Source: Daucus carota subsp. sativus (lineage: Eukaryota > Streptophyta > Magnoliopsida > Apiales > Apiaceae). Taken from it: a stretch of DNA of 64,000 nt. Each line of letters opens with the position of its first letter. The stretch's first letter is position 1. Below are positions 22,842 to 34,200 of this stretch, piece by piece. A model generated the notes under the pieces. That model had not been told where the DNA came from and did not search any database. It saw only the letters and a program-made list of their open reading frames with translations. The DNA lies in assembly GCF_001625215.2 (NCBI RefSeq), contig NC_030386.2, positions 24,956,545 through 25,020,544 on the forward strand. Reading direction: 5' to 3'. The position numbers and the translations under genes are program-made.

Positions 22842-23299
22842 TTATACAAGAGACTGATATACATGTCACCAGAGTTTGCAAAATATTGATTTTGATTTAC
22901 ACTTTTATTCTGAACAACATGGAGACATAAACTTTTAGCTGTGATGAAATGTGTTTAGAACGACTTATAGTTATATTGTAGATGTGTAGATAAAAAAGCT
23001 AGCCCTCATTTACAATTAAGCCATGATGTGCTTGAGAATTGGAAAACATCAGCTTTGTATTTGTTTTAATATGTCATACAATGATAGCATAATCTAACAC
23101 ATTTTCAAAATTCAAAGGATTTGCTAGTTGGACTCATGTTTTTTCAACCTTTCATGCATATTCCGGAGAAATTCAAAGTCTTGTAATTACAACCAATAAA
23201 GTAGCAGTATCCATCATAAAAGTATATACAAAAACAAACGGTACTTCTTATACAGAAAACGCCCAAAACAAGAAATGGCAACATATCAAAATTCAAGAT
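22842..23299. other. Intergenic DNA
   Basis: No recognisable gene or repeat. Confidence 0.4.
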
Positions 23300-23760
23300 G
23301 TTAGTATAGTATAACTAGGATGTCATCCCAACCCAAATTTGTATCCTGCAATGTCAATATCTGCTTCTATATCTAAAATCTGGTTTTAGCTATGAAGTTA
23401 TAGTGTTCTTGAGTGCAGCTAGCTGTTATTATACTTGGTTATCATGGCAGAACTATAAAATATAATAATACAGTAGGATAATCAAAGTCGTAAATAGAAG
23501 GGATAAATTCTGTAAGTCTATTTACAGCCTGAGATACATATATAGATCCATTAAAAAATATTAAAGGAGCATAAACAGGCACATAGATAAAAAAAACTTG
23601 AATTAAGTAAAAACAAACAAATAATTGGAAGAAACATACCTGAGACAAAAAGGGTTTTCAATTACCTCCAGTGCAGGCGTTGTCGCAGCTATGATCCAAG
23701 CCGGAGGATTAAGGAGAATAAGATAGAGCGAGCTTTATTATATAAAAATAACTGCTTTGT
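23300..23760 (-). repeat. Duplicated module X, copy 1 (degenerate)
   Basis: Similar along its length to 24,405-24,945. On the minus strand it shows a TATA-like box (ttatataataaag near 23,740), a short leader, an exon-like stretch ending in ...ENPF and a GT donor, then matching downstream sequence with a shared cagctagct segment near 23,420. The start codon position that is ATG in copy 2 reads ATA here, so any coding role is lost. Confidence 0.55.
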
Positions 23761-23834
23761 TTTCTTCACCTCTTAGAGTCACACTCAAAAATTCTAAAAG
23801 ATTTCATATTTAACTCTTTATGTTTATTATTCAA

Positions 23835-24245
23835 GAAGGCATAAGACTAGAAAGTAAACCTGACTAAATAATATGACAATAATTGCTAGCCAAGGAAATT
23901 GGCCATATGCACAATTTGTTTATATAACAAATAATGCACAATGGATCATAAGTATATAACTGAAAACAAAGGACAAAAGAGAGAAGGAGAGGTGTTCCTT
24001 ATGAAGGACTTACTATCTTTGAAGCCTTTAAGGTATTGTACGTGTGCAGTGTCTGTCGGGGTATCTTGTTTTCTGGCCAAATATAAGAGTAAATACCAGT
24101 ATGATTGCCAATTAGTACTTGTGAAATTATACAACCGTAAAAACGAATAAAAGAAATGAGAAATTTGTGTGCTTTGCAGGACGAAGAGTTTCAGAAACAT
24201 GCTTTTGAACTATAATCTTAGCCAGGGTCCTCTGTCATGCTACAA
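23835..24245 (-). pseudogene. VDAC-like remnant C (intron 3 joined to exon 1)
   Basis: 23,840-24,045 matches the part of gene A intron 3 at about 16,950-17,200 (shared caaggaaattggccatatgc). Then 24,060-24,240 matches gene A exon 1 and its upstream region (tcttgttttctgg, ataagagtaaa, tgctttgca, aactataatcttagcc). Exons 2 and 3 and the palindromic MITE are missing, and the start codon of exon 1 is gone. Exons 4-6 are not found to the left. This is a relic of a further porin copy with an internal deletion. Confidence 0.68.
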
Positions 24246-24404
24246 CAGTCAAATTACTTTGTTCTTAACAAAAAATTTCAAATATTAATGACTCGAACAC
24301 GTACAACATGATCTTCTCAGTATTCTCCGCCATAGCATAAGATTGTATGAGTTCAATACAATCCTATTTGAATACTTTTTATCCCTGAAACAAATATTAC
24401 TCTT

Positions 24405-24669
24405 GTTAATAAAAGGCCCAAAATTTGTATAGTGCAGTGTTTGTGATATCTGCTTCTATTTCAATCATCTAAGATTTGGTTCAAGGTATAATTGTTATAG
24501 CTTTGTTCAGTATAATACAGCTAGCTTAACCCTTCACCCAGTGATTGAAGAAGTGCTATAAAACTAACAATACAGCAGGACAATCTCTCTCTCTCTCTCC
24601 CCCTCTCTTTCCCCCTCTCTCTCTCCCTCTCTCCCTCCCTCTCCCTCCCTCCCTCCCTATCTCCCTCCA

Positions 24670-24704
<35 letters not shown>

Positions 24705-24945
24705 AACACACACTAGAAAACATATTAAAAAACCCAATTAACAAAGCGAAAGGAAGAATAGAAGAAACGTACGTGGGACGAAATGGGTTTTCAATAATAT
24801 CCAACGTGAGGGTTGTTGGCAGTTTGCACCATTTTTGCAGGCTTGCGGCCATGTTCCAAGTCCAGAGGAAGAAGAGACGAGAGCGAGCTTCTTCTTTTTT
24901 TCCCAGAAGAAAGTGAGAGAGACCTTTATTATATAAATTTATTAC
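24405..24945 (-). repeat. Duplicated module X, copy 2, with possible small unknown exon
   Basis: Paralogue of 23,300-23,760. Minus strand: TATA-like ttatataataaagg near 24,930, a GA/CT-rich leader, then ATG at 24,852 opening about 27 codons (MAASLQKWCK...IENPF) up to a GTACGT donor near 24,770. If spliced to an acceptor near 24,563 it would run about 14 more codons to a stop. I do not recognise the peptide. The CT/CA microsatellite lies in the putative intron. It could be a small gene, a 5' leader exon, or debris of the porin duplications. Confidence 0.4.
24584..24712. repeat. CT-rich then CA microsatellite
   Basis: Compound (CT)n/(CCCT)n tract followed by (CA)n. It generates false ORFs on both strands. 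Confidence 0.95.
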
Positions 24946-25384
24946 TTATTATTTTATTTTGCCAAATTATTTTGTTTCTTTTTAACACCTAAAATTACCC
25001 TTTAAAAGATTGTATTACTATATCTTTATAAATTTTTATATTTTGGAGTTTCTATATTTTAATTCTTTTTTCAGTAAACTAGGACGAAAAAACAATTCTT
25101 TAATGATTGTATGCTCAAAGAAATGTAAACCATGAATTCTTTTGATAAAAACATTCATAAGTGTAATGCTATGCTTAACAGATATTTCAAACTAAGAACA
25201 AAATTTAACAAATTTTAGAAAAGCATCTTGTTTGGACAAGAGTTCTTTGGAGGTGATATTCTGCCTCTAGTTTCTACATAATCTGACTATTCAATTGTTT
25301 GGCAATGGTGCCCTTGTGCTAGTGCTAAATATGTTACTTTAGTTATCAAAATATAACAGTAAAATGAGGTGCATCAACAGCCAC
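24946..25384. other. Intergenic / 3' flank of VDAC-like gene B
   Basis: AT-rich with no gene. The right end is the probable 3' UTR of the minus-strand porin gene. Confidence 0.4.
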
Positions 25385-27343
25385 TTATGATCTGGTAGAA
25401 AAGGCCACTCCCAACTTGGGGGTCTTGTCCAAAGCCTTGATGTCAACTTCACCTGATATAGTAACAAAAGACTTCCCGTTCCACTTGCTTTCCATAACAA
25501 CACTTGTCGTGCCAATGTTGTTTATACGCGCTTTCAGTGTGGTTGAACGACTCAGAGCGAACTGAGTGCCAATAGTGATGGTATTCTCTTTTGTTGATAA
25601 GTTGTGAGTTGCTTCAGCGCCAACTGCTGTTATGGATACAGATGTCAATGCACGTTGAATGATGTTTGTGTTCTTTGAGAGCTTGCCACGCACCTTGTGG
25701 TAGTAAAAGGCATTCAGAGTCTTCCTTTTATCATTACTGTATTAACATCACAAGCTTGTCAGCAAATTATGCACAAAAGGGAACAGACACTACCAATGTA
25801 GTGTGGTCTGATGCTCCTAGATCTTGAATGTTGAAACTGTACATGCTACTTAATCAGATACTTACAGGGTTAAAGAAGCAATTAGGCCTGCATAGCCAAA
25901 GCTAATCTTAGCACTGCATCTGGGGAATTTTCCTGTTTTTGTGTCAAATGAGACATCGGTCCCTAGTGATGCCATATTATGGCCGAGCAAGCATGAGAAG
26001 TTGAGAATGGGGGTTCTAGTCAATCCAGTAATGTTCATACTGATATCAGCACAGTCATATAGGTAACGAAGTCCGATCTGTTACAGTAAATCAAATGTAA
26101 GAAATAGAAAAGAATTCAGATTTCAGAACTTAGAATGTATGCAAATCTAATCTTCAAAACCCCAATTTCAATCCTCAGCTCTGAACTTGTCACCCACCGT
26201 ATATGATAAATAATATATGTATCATACTCATACATATAACAAAGAAGTAAACAACTGTTCTTTATCAGTATAACGAAACATAACTTGACTTACTGTTTGA
26301 GATTTCGGCTTGAGAATATTGAAGTTACCAATAGCCTTTAACCCAGGAAGAAGGTGACGTTGATCATGAACTAAGTTGACGAAAACCTGAGGGACAACAT
26401 GATCAACGAAAAGAAAGAGAGTTATTCATGCAAACAACAGGAAATAGGATAACTATATAGAGAGGAAGCAAATCGATTTCCTGCTTCAAGTAAGTAGCAA
26501 CAAGACTTAATTAGTTCAATTATGTGAATCTTTCTCTCCTACAATCTTGCCAAAATTAAAGCTTAAGTGCCCCCTCTGATGTATTTAATCTCACGAAAGG
26601 CATATAAATGACACACAAATTCTGAGTTTGCGCCTTTGAGGACAAGTACATCAAAACTTTTACGCACAAAAGCAAATATATAAATGACAATTGCAGGCAG
26701 ATAATGCAACATGAAAGCTGTATATTGATTTGTATTAAAAGACTAATTAACAGCCCGAATGGACCTTCAGGCTTCAAATTAGATGCATGATAAATTATGT
26801 TGGCATATAGTGCGTAGCAAACACCCTGGAAGACAAATAATTTTAAGTGCTTAAAAGACGATAGCATTCAATCAAGAAACTGTAATTCTGTAAAGCGCAG
26901 AGCTTACGTTTGGATGCCTGCCCAGTTTAACATTAATATCAGCAGTTAAGTTCCTGTTCTTAAGCTGTGTGCTGATAGTAGACAAGTAAACTCCATTTTT
27001 CATCGAAGATGTAATAGCCTGCAATTGGACCAAAACACAAACACAAATGAAGCACAACTCGACAACCTAATCGATGAAAAATAGGCAACAAAGTCATCAA
27101 CTCACAAGTCCAGGAGGAGCATCGGGCCGGAACTTGACATTGTTGCTGTGACTGTGATCCTTGTGAAGAAGATCTAACACATCAATTAAACATATTAGAC
27201 ACACAACTCTTCTACCTTGTACAATAACATAGACAAGCACTTAGTACCACAAAGATATACACACACACTTGTATGTATATCAAACAAATCAAACCTCTTT
27301 TTGTCTTGCGAGCATCAGAGTAGAAATTAAGACCCTTTCCCAT
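25385..27343 (-). CDS. VDAC-like mitochondrial outer-membrane porin, gene B
   Basis: Six exons: 27,343-27,295; 27,173-27,106; 27,018-26,908; 26,386-26,294; 26,077-25,866; 25,736-25,385. The sum is 885 nt (294 aa), all GT-AG with consistent phases. Closer to canonical VDAC than gene A: MGKGLNFYSDARK, RDLLHKD, PPGLAITSS, QLKNRNLTADI, the GLK triplet (LPGLKAI), NPxL-like TPILNFS, SLGTDVSFDTKTG, KENTITIGTQFAL, SGEVDIKALDK, and a beta-signal-like KLGVAFS near the end. Forms a voltage-gated beta-barrel for metabolites and ions. As in gene A, about 15 extra residues follow YYHKV (RGKLSKNTNIIQRALTS region), giving a protein longer than the usual roughly 276 aa. Tandem with gene A in the same orientation, with remnant C and the X modules between them. 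Intact. Confidence 0.88.
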
Positions 27344-28229
27344 AATTTCTTGAATAAATATGGGTGCAGTCCAAATGAAAGAAATGAGATGGTCTTCTTG
27401 TTGTTTGCATAAAAGGACTCCCACACTTTCTGAACCAGGTTCTTTTGATTAATATATTAACATGTTTTAGACTTTTATAAATCTTTAATGATGTGCAACT
27501 TAGAAGCTTTTGACACAAATAGAAATGTGATTGCTCCTTTTGGAACTGAGAGAACATTGTTCAATCATCATCTGACATGCACTCCAATGACTTGTAATGG
27601 AAACAAGGAAGAAGCATCTTGACTTGACCATGAAACAAAATTATATTATGGGGAACAAGGAAAGGATGTAGGATCAAGACACCTAGAAATTATCAAAACT
27701 GTTTCTATATTAATCAACAATGTCAATGTCACAACATTGCATATTGTGTGACATGAGAAGTATGTCAACACTCAACATCAATGTTCTCTGAATTCTAGTT
27801 TAATTAATCTTCGGCTCTATACTGCTTGAATGTCCGGGAACAACTATGATTATTATAAATATTTAAGCAGAGAGCTTGAGCATATGCTAGTTGTTAGCAC
27901 ATTAAAGCCAGTAAGCACGACATGATGCTGATAGTTCTGATTCGGCACTAACAGCTGCAAAATAACCCCGAGACAGGAAAAATATATAATTCCAAAAATA
28001 TGCAAAGGGGTACAACAATCAACTGTACCACCAAACAGTAACAAGGTAAAAATTTTCAAAAGCTCAGAATGTGTGTTAGTATGAAAATTCAACTTTTTGA
28101 CAAAAAAAAAAAAATGAACCCCTGTGAGATATTAATACTTAAACTTATAACGACTACTGTTATTTTTCACAAACAAAATTCACAAGACATTGTGCTGCTT
28201 GTAATATATATCTGGTACAAGAAACATGA
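27344..28229. other. Upstream region of gene B and 3' flank of the F-box/WD40 gene
   Basis: Promoter and leader of the minus-strand porin B at the left, then AT-rich spacer and the 3' UTR of the next gene. No other feature seen. Confidence 0.5.
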
Positions 28230-31200
28230 TCAGCTATCAGATTCATAACTGTCACTACAATGTTGAGGACCCCAAAACTTCGAACCACCTTCATTCTCTT
28301 CTGCTAAAACTTGACTGGTAGCATAGTTGAAGTTCCTGTAGTGTATAATCCCCTGTCCTTCAGTGCAGCTACCAGTGACTATTTCACAACCATTAACAGC
28401 AATGGCAGAACCACCTGTGGTAGAATGCAGACCACCAGTAGGGTTGCAAGCCAAGATATTTGTTTGTCGACCTGTGTCAGACTCCCAAACATTGACAAAT
28501 GGATCCTCAGGACTTCCTGAAACTACTTTATACCGATCCATGTGCAAAAACTTGACTGGACCAATATGCCCATCCAGCAAACCTAAAGGCTTTGTTTTCA
28601 CCGTCTCAGAGAATGTTCTCATATCCCAAAGCATTGCACTGTGGAGTATATTGAAAATTTCTGTTACAGACTACACAATCATATTGAAAAGCTTAACGAA
28701 AAGCTACTGCCAACACTAACACACGATCTATCAAGATAAGTTTGCTACAACACGGATCTGGATAGACCTAATTTTCTTTTGAATATACTACATTCTACAA
28801 AGGTGATTTCAGATGGGTGCAATAAAACGCCCAACACAAACGAAGAAGTTGTGGAAATACAACTAGTTCAGCAACTCCAGTTTGAAATAAAGAAATCCAA
28901 ATATTTATACAAGTCCTATAAGAAGGCAGAATGGAAGATGAATTATTTTAGTTATGACACTGAAAATGCCTTTAATATGGGTAAAACTTGATTGAGATTG
29001 CAAAGATTTCTCAACACCAAATTAACTGCAGAAAGGTGACTGATGCTAAAAAATCAACCAAGGTAAGGAGAAAAACTTTGTAAGAGATTCCATATAATTC
29101 AGTATTCTTCAAAATAACAAAACTTGAAATTTAGTGTGTACCTGTTCATGCCACCAGTGCAGATTAATGATTTGGAAGGAAGTATTTCAAATGAAAACAA
29201 ACTTGGCGGATAATATGGTGTGCTGAAAACCTTTTTCATGGTTCTCAAATCAATTGCAACAACCGAAGAACCAGCAGCTACAAAAAGAAGTGATTCATGG
29301 CATTTCAGGCCAACAGGTGCACCAGGTATCGAAGTCATCCCGACACAGCACGAAGAACTCGAAGATGATGTAGCGGTATCCCAAAGCCTCAACTAATTTC
29401 GATAAAAATTGTCAGATGACGCTTACTAAAAAATCAAGAAGTGAACTAGGTAAGCTACATACTAATATAAAAATATTACACTATTCCCCATCATACATCA
29501 AAACTCAAATAATAGCAATTCTTACGTAGGAAAATCACAAAAAATATAATAGAGACAAACCTACAAAATGTTATGCTTACAAATTACAAATTATGCAGTC
29601 AGAAATATAGTCACAGTTTTCATCTTTAACAATATATCCTATTCACTGCATTTGTAGGTCCAGTGTAAACTTGTTGCCTCAAAACTATATCTGAAAGTAA
29701 AGTGACTTTAGAGAAGATCCACTACTAGCGGTGACATGCCATCAATTTATGCTTATGTAAATTATGAACACACATGGATTCATTTAATTAGAAATATCTA
29801 TCCAGTTGGTACATTTCTTTGACTAAAACTGAATAAATACCTGCAAGTTACAAATTAATCTTACAAGGATGACAATACCTTTGAATCTTTGGACATGCTC
29901 ACCAAAAGAGAACTTTTGTGCCTGGAAACAAAAAAAGGTAGCATGCATGCAATTCAATCACAAGTTCAAATTTATGAAGTTGTTAAACAGAATGTTTAAT
30001 TAGGGCTAAAACAAAATGTTGTCAACATATCTGGTTAGCAAGACACAAAAATTAGTTATGCTATAGTCGGATCTTACAAAAATCATTTTAGCAACTGTAC
30101 GGTGCTCCTTTCATCTCATTTATTTTGACGCTCTGACCAAATTCTGGTTGAATTAATAACTTGTATAATGTATTTTACTTAAATTATATGACAAAAATAT
30201 AAATTTGGAAAAAGAAATCATGGAAACAATGTTCAGTAGATTCTAAGATTCAACTTTTTGATTTATGAATACATCAAAAGATAATTTTTAATTTGTAGTC
30301 AAAGTTTAGTTAATATGACCAACAAATTCAAATTAGGACATGACAAGTTGGATGGAAGTAATATCTATCTACAGCTTTTGATGCCCACAAAACGGGATAT
30401 ACTGCTACCTTCAGGGACATGTTCTTCCCTTTTCTTTGAGCAACCTCTTTCGTTTGGTGCTACTCTGTCTATCTTTATTTAGGTTAAATTAAAATATATA
30501 ACATCATAAAAATATTTTTTTGTTGTGCTAGTTCCAAATCAGCAAGTCCAATATCACATACACTACTGTATTTGTTTCCACGTAAGTCCTATGCACAAGT
30601 GGGAACATAAGTTTAAAGAGCGAAAATAGAAGCACCGTTTTCAGGATAGAGGAGTATAAACTATTTACTTCATATCTGTATGCTATCTATAATAACCAAA
30701 CATAAAAACTTTTGTAGTCGACCTTGGTTAACCCCAACTCTTGGTTATTCAAGTTTTGGTTAACTTTTTTTATTTTTTAATGACATTTAAACTATACACC
30801 TAAACTTTATAATTGAATAACACAGTCCTACCAAATACGATATACGTACACTCTCAATTTCATCCCTGCTAAAACTCAGAACAACCTATATATATTTTGA
30901 AATGCAACATTAAACTGAATCTCACTAACATTTCAATTAAAAAATTTGTCCATATAAAATTGTATGAAACCTTTAAATATTATATAATTTCAAAATACAA
31001 TTACGAACAAAATACTTGCTATACTATTATAACAAACTGGAAAGTTTTTGTATTCAATCAATCAGTTTTCATTAACCTAAAAAAATTTTGCTAACAATTT
31101 TTTTTTAAATTTTTTTTATGAATTAATATCCTAAATATTACATACTCATACTTAGAATTATACTTGCAATCTAATATCATATAACGGACAATATACTTAC

Positions 31201-34200
31201 AAAACTCACTTTCATCACTGCTCAAAATCATTATTTACATTGAATCTCATTAATATTATATGTTTAGAGTAACTTTTAAAACAAAGTTAAACTTTTTTTT
31301 TTTTAAATCAAAACAAAGTTAAACTTAAAAGATGATAAAACAATATAATCTTGTTAAATTAAAATAAAATTTTATATTCAAAATATATATTTAACTTATT
31401 TATGATCGCTCGTGCTTTGCACTGGTTGTAAGCTAGAAGTTAACAATACCAACTTTTAGTGTGGCAGACCGATGATTAAGTTGTGGAATACTGCACCCTT
31501 GAACAACTTTCTGCATGGCTACACCTTTTATATGTGAAGAAAGCAGTTTTTCAGTTTTTGTTGTGTACAACATCCTTGATCCTAAGCAATTAAAAGTGGT
31601 AGGTATATTTTGAAAACGAAATAATTAATTTGTTTCATAGCTCTTATTGAATAAAAAATAAACTTGATAATTCCAGCAAACAAGCATATTGTACACAAGT
31701 TAACAAATTTATATAGTAATTATAGTTCTTTTTCAATTAAATTAGATATGTTTCCTTGACAGAATTTCACATTTCATATACCGGCTGTGGACTTCCGAAA
31801 ATGCAAACACCTATATTCTTTGTCGCACTTATTTTAGCAAACTAATTGAAGCATTAACATACAAGACATATATAGACAAGGGTAAGAACGAACAGATAAA
31901 TGTCAAGAAACAAGTCCATACCCTGCAACTGACATCAGTACTAATGGCTTCCCATGACCATAAAGTGTAGCTCTTAAAGCATGTTGACCACGCTTTCCGT
32001 TTAAGTTTAGTGACCAGAGTCGAACAGTACCATCATCACCTCCACTCGCAAATACTTTGCCACTACCTTCACCCAACAATTTATCTGAAAGTGTCGTAAC
32101 TGGCCCGCTGTGACCTCTGAAACATCTCTGGCAATTTCCCTGTGTTCATTAATGAGAGATTCATTTTGCTGATAATCTATCACATATCTTGATATGTTTA
32201 AGAACAAGTTCGTGCATACATAACGTTTTTTGAATTTATTGCAAATGCAGCATACATAGTGTAAAGTTTACACATGCGTGGAAGAAGAGAAACATTAGAT
32301 TCAATGTCCTAACAATCATATACATAAACTTCACTCCGCAATACCTTCCACCATAGGCGAATGGAGTGGTCATAGCTTGATGTTACCAAAACTTTCTCAT
32401 TTCTTTGTGTCTCACTACGGAATAAAGAAGTCTCATCGAGAGAATAGAATCTGCAAAACACATCAGAATTTTACAAAATTGTAATTTACAACTCAAGTTA
32501 TTAATTACAATAATGTCTTCTAACAGAAGCTCTTTGCAATCTTAGCAGTACCCAACACATAAAATTGTGAAACAAAATCTTTAATCTCAGTTTGCTTTTC
32601 TGGCGAATGGCGATAGCAAACATACATATACTTGGAGTTAATTTCAATAAAATTGACGTACCATATCACAAATCAGGTTCACACTTGCATGTTAAAATAT
32701 AAAATCAATTACGAGGAACATGTGTAAAAACCTAAAACCATTTTACAAAAATATTAACAAATATATATACTCAGTATATTTAACTTGGAACGAAACCTAC
32801 AAGAAAATAAAATCATGCAATTTAAAAAAGACACACACACACACACACACACACACAGAGAGAGAGAGGACCCATGCATTTAAAAAAGCAATTTAAGGGG
32901 AGAAAAGTTATTAAAGGCGGTTTTTTAAGTTAACAAGAAGATACTTTTAAAGACTTTCTTTAATTCCATGCAACATTCTACCAGCCATTTTGGCAACTGA
33001 CAAGCTACCTCCTTCGCAATCTAAATTTTATATTTGGCCAAGTAATTTTCTTATTCTTTCCTTTTGCAATATTTTCTTTTTTAATAAAAACGTCGCTGTG
33101 ATTTCCCGCGAGTCCTACTTTCAGTTTTGGAACTTTTAAGTTTGATTCTCATGGGAGGAAAAGAGAGGAGGTTCAGTATACTGTATATCTGGACATATCA
33201 AACTAGAAGTAAAATATTACGACAAGAAAGTCTTATGACAAAAAGTCTCACCTCATACAACTGACTCGAGCACTATGATCACGGAGCGTTAGGAGAGGCT
33301 CTCTTCTCTTTAGAAAGCTATCAATCTTCATTATGTTTATTGCTGGACCCTGAACGTTTTTCCAAAGAAGACAAATTTAATGCATGTCAGTGATTCTAAT
33401 ATTAATTATTTACTACTTATATGTAGTATTTCTCTGGTACTAATGTGAAAGATAATAGTGATACTTTGTCAATATATGTTTTCACATGATCTTACTACGA
33501 CACTAAGCAGAGACGAATCAATAACATCTCTAGCACCCTAAACTAAAGCTAAAAACATCATCCAATCACATCAATAAACTCAGATATTTAGTAAATATAC
33601 ACTGGGGATGATGATGGTTTGTCCCATGACTCTGATCAGGGGAGGGACCTCGTCACTACTCACAGGCAATCAATAAATCCTCAAGTTCATTTTTTTTATA
33701 ATCTGACTGTTCACGGGTATCATTTGAACGTATTAATTGGTAATATATGCAAAAAAAAGAAGATCTTATGCATGTAAAATGAATATTAATAAATTTTATG
33801 AAATTCCATGACATGTTATTAATTTTTCTTTATCGAATTCAAGTATCACAGTATCATTCTTTAAACAAATAAAGACCATGATGCATTATTCATTAACCCA
33901 TAAGGCCAGATCAGTGGGATTGGTCTACCACCTTCTCCGACAGCCACACAAATAATACAGAGCAGAATCATTTATAGACTTCAACTAAAGAGTAAAAATC
34001 ACTTCCATTGTATCAGGTGGATGACATATTTAATTATAACAGGTAGGGCTGGCAATTTCCGGAACCGGGCCCGAAATTTTAATGGATCTGAATAATCAAC
34101 CAGAACCCAGAACCCAACCGAAATATGATAATTCATTAATATTACAATGAATTCATGTGGGTTGTCGGGTTTAAAGGCCGAATTCATGTGGGTTGTCGGG

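Noticed and set aside
24545-24916. Long ORFs through the CT/CA tract on both strands
   Set aside because: Microsatellite translation (Ser/Leu/Pro or Arg/Glu repeats); not coding evidence.
25600-25672. Possible 67-nt mini-intron in VDAC gene B last exon (GTGCGT...ACAG), with a counterpart in gene A
   Set aside because: Removal breaks the reading frame in both genes and it is shorter than normal plant introns; treated as a coding insertion.
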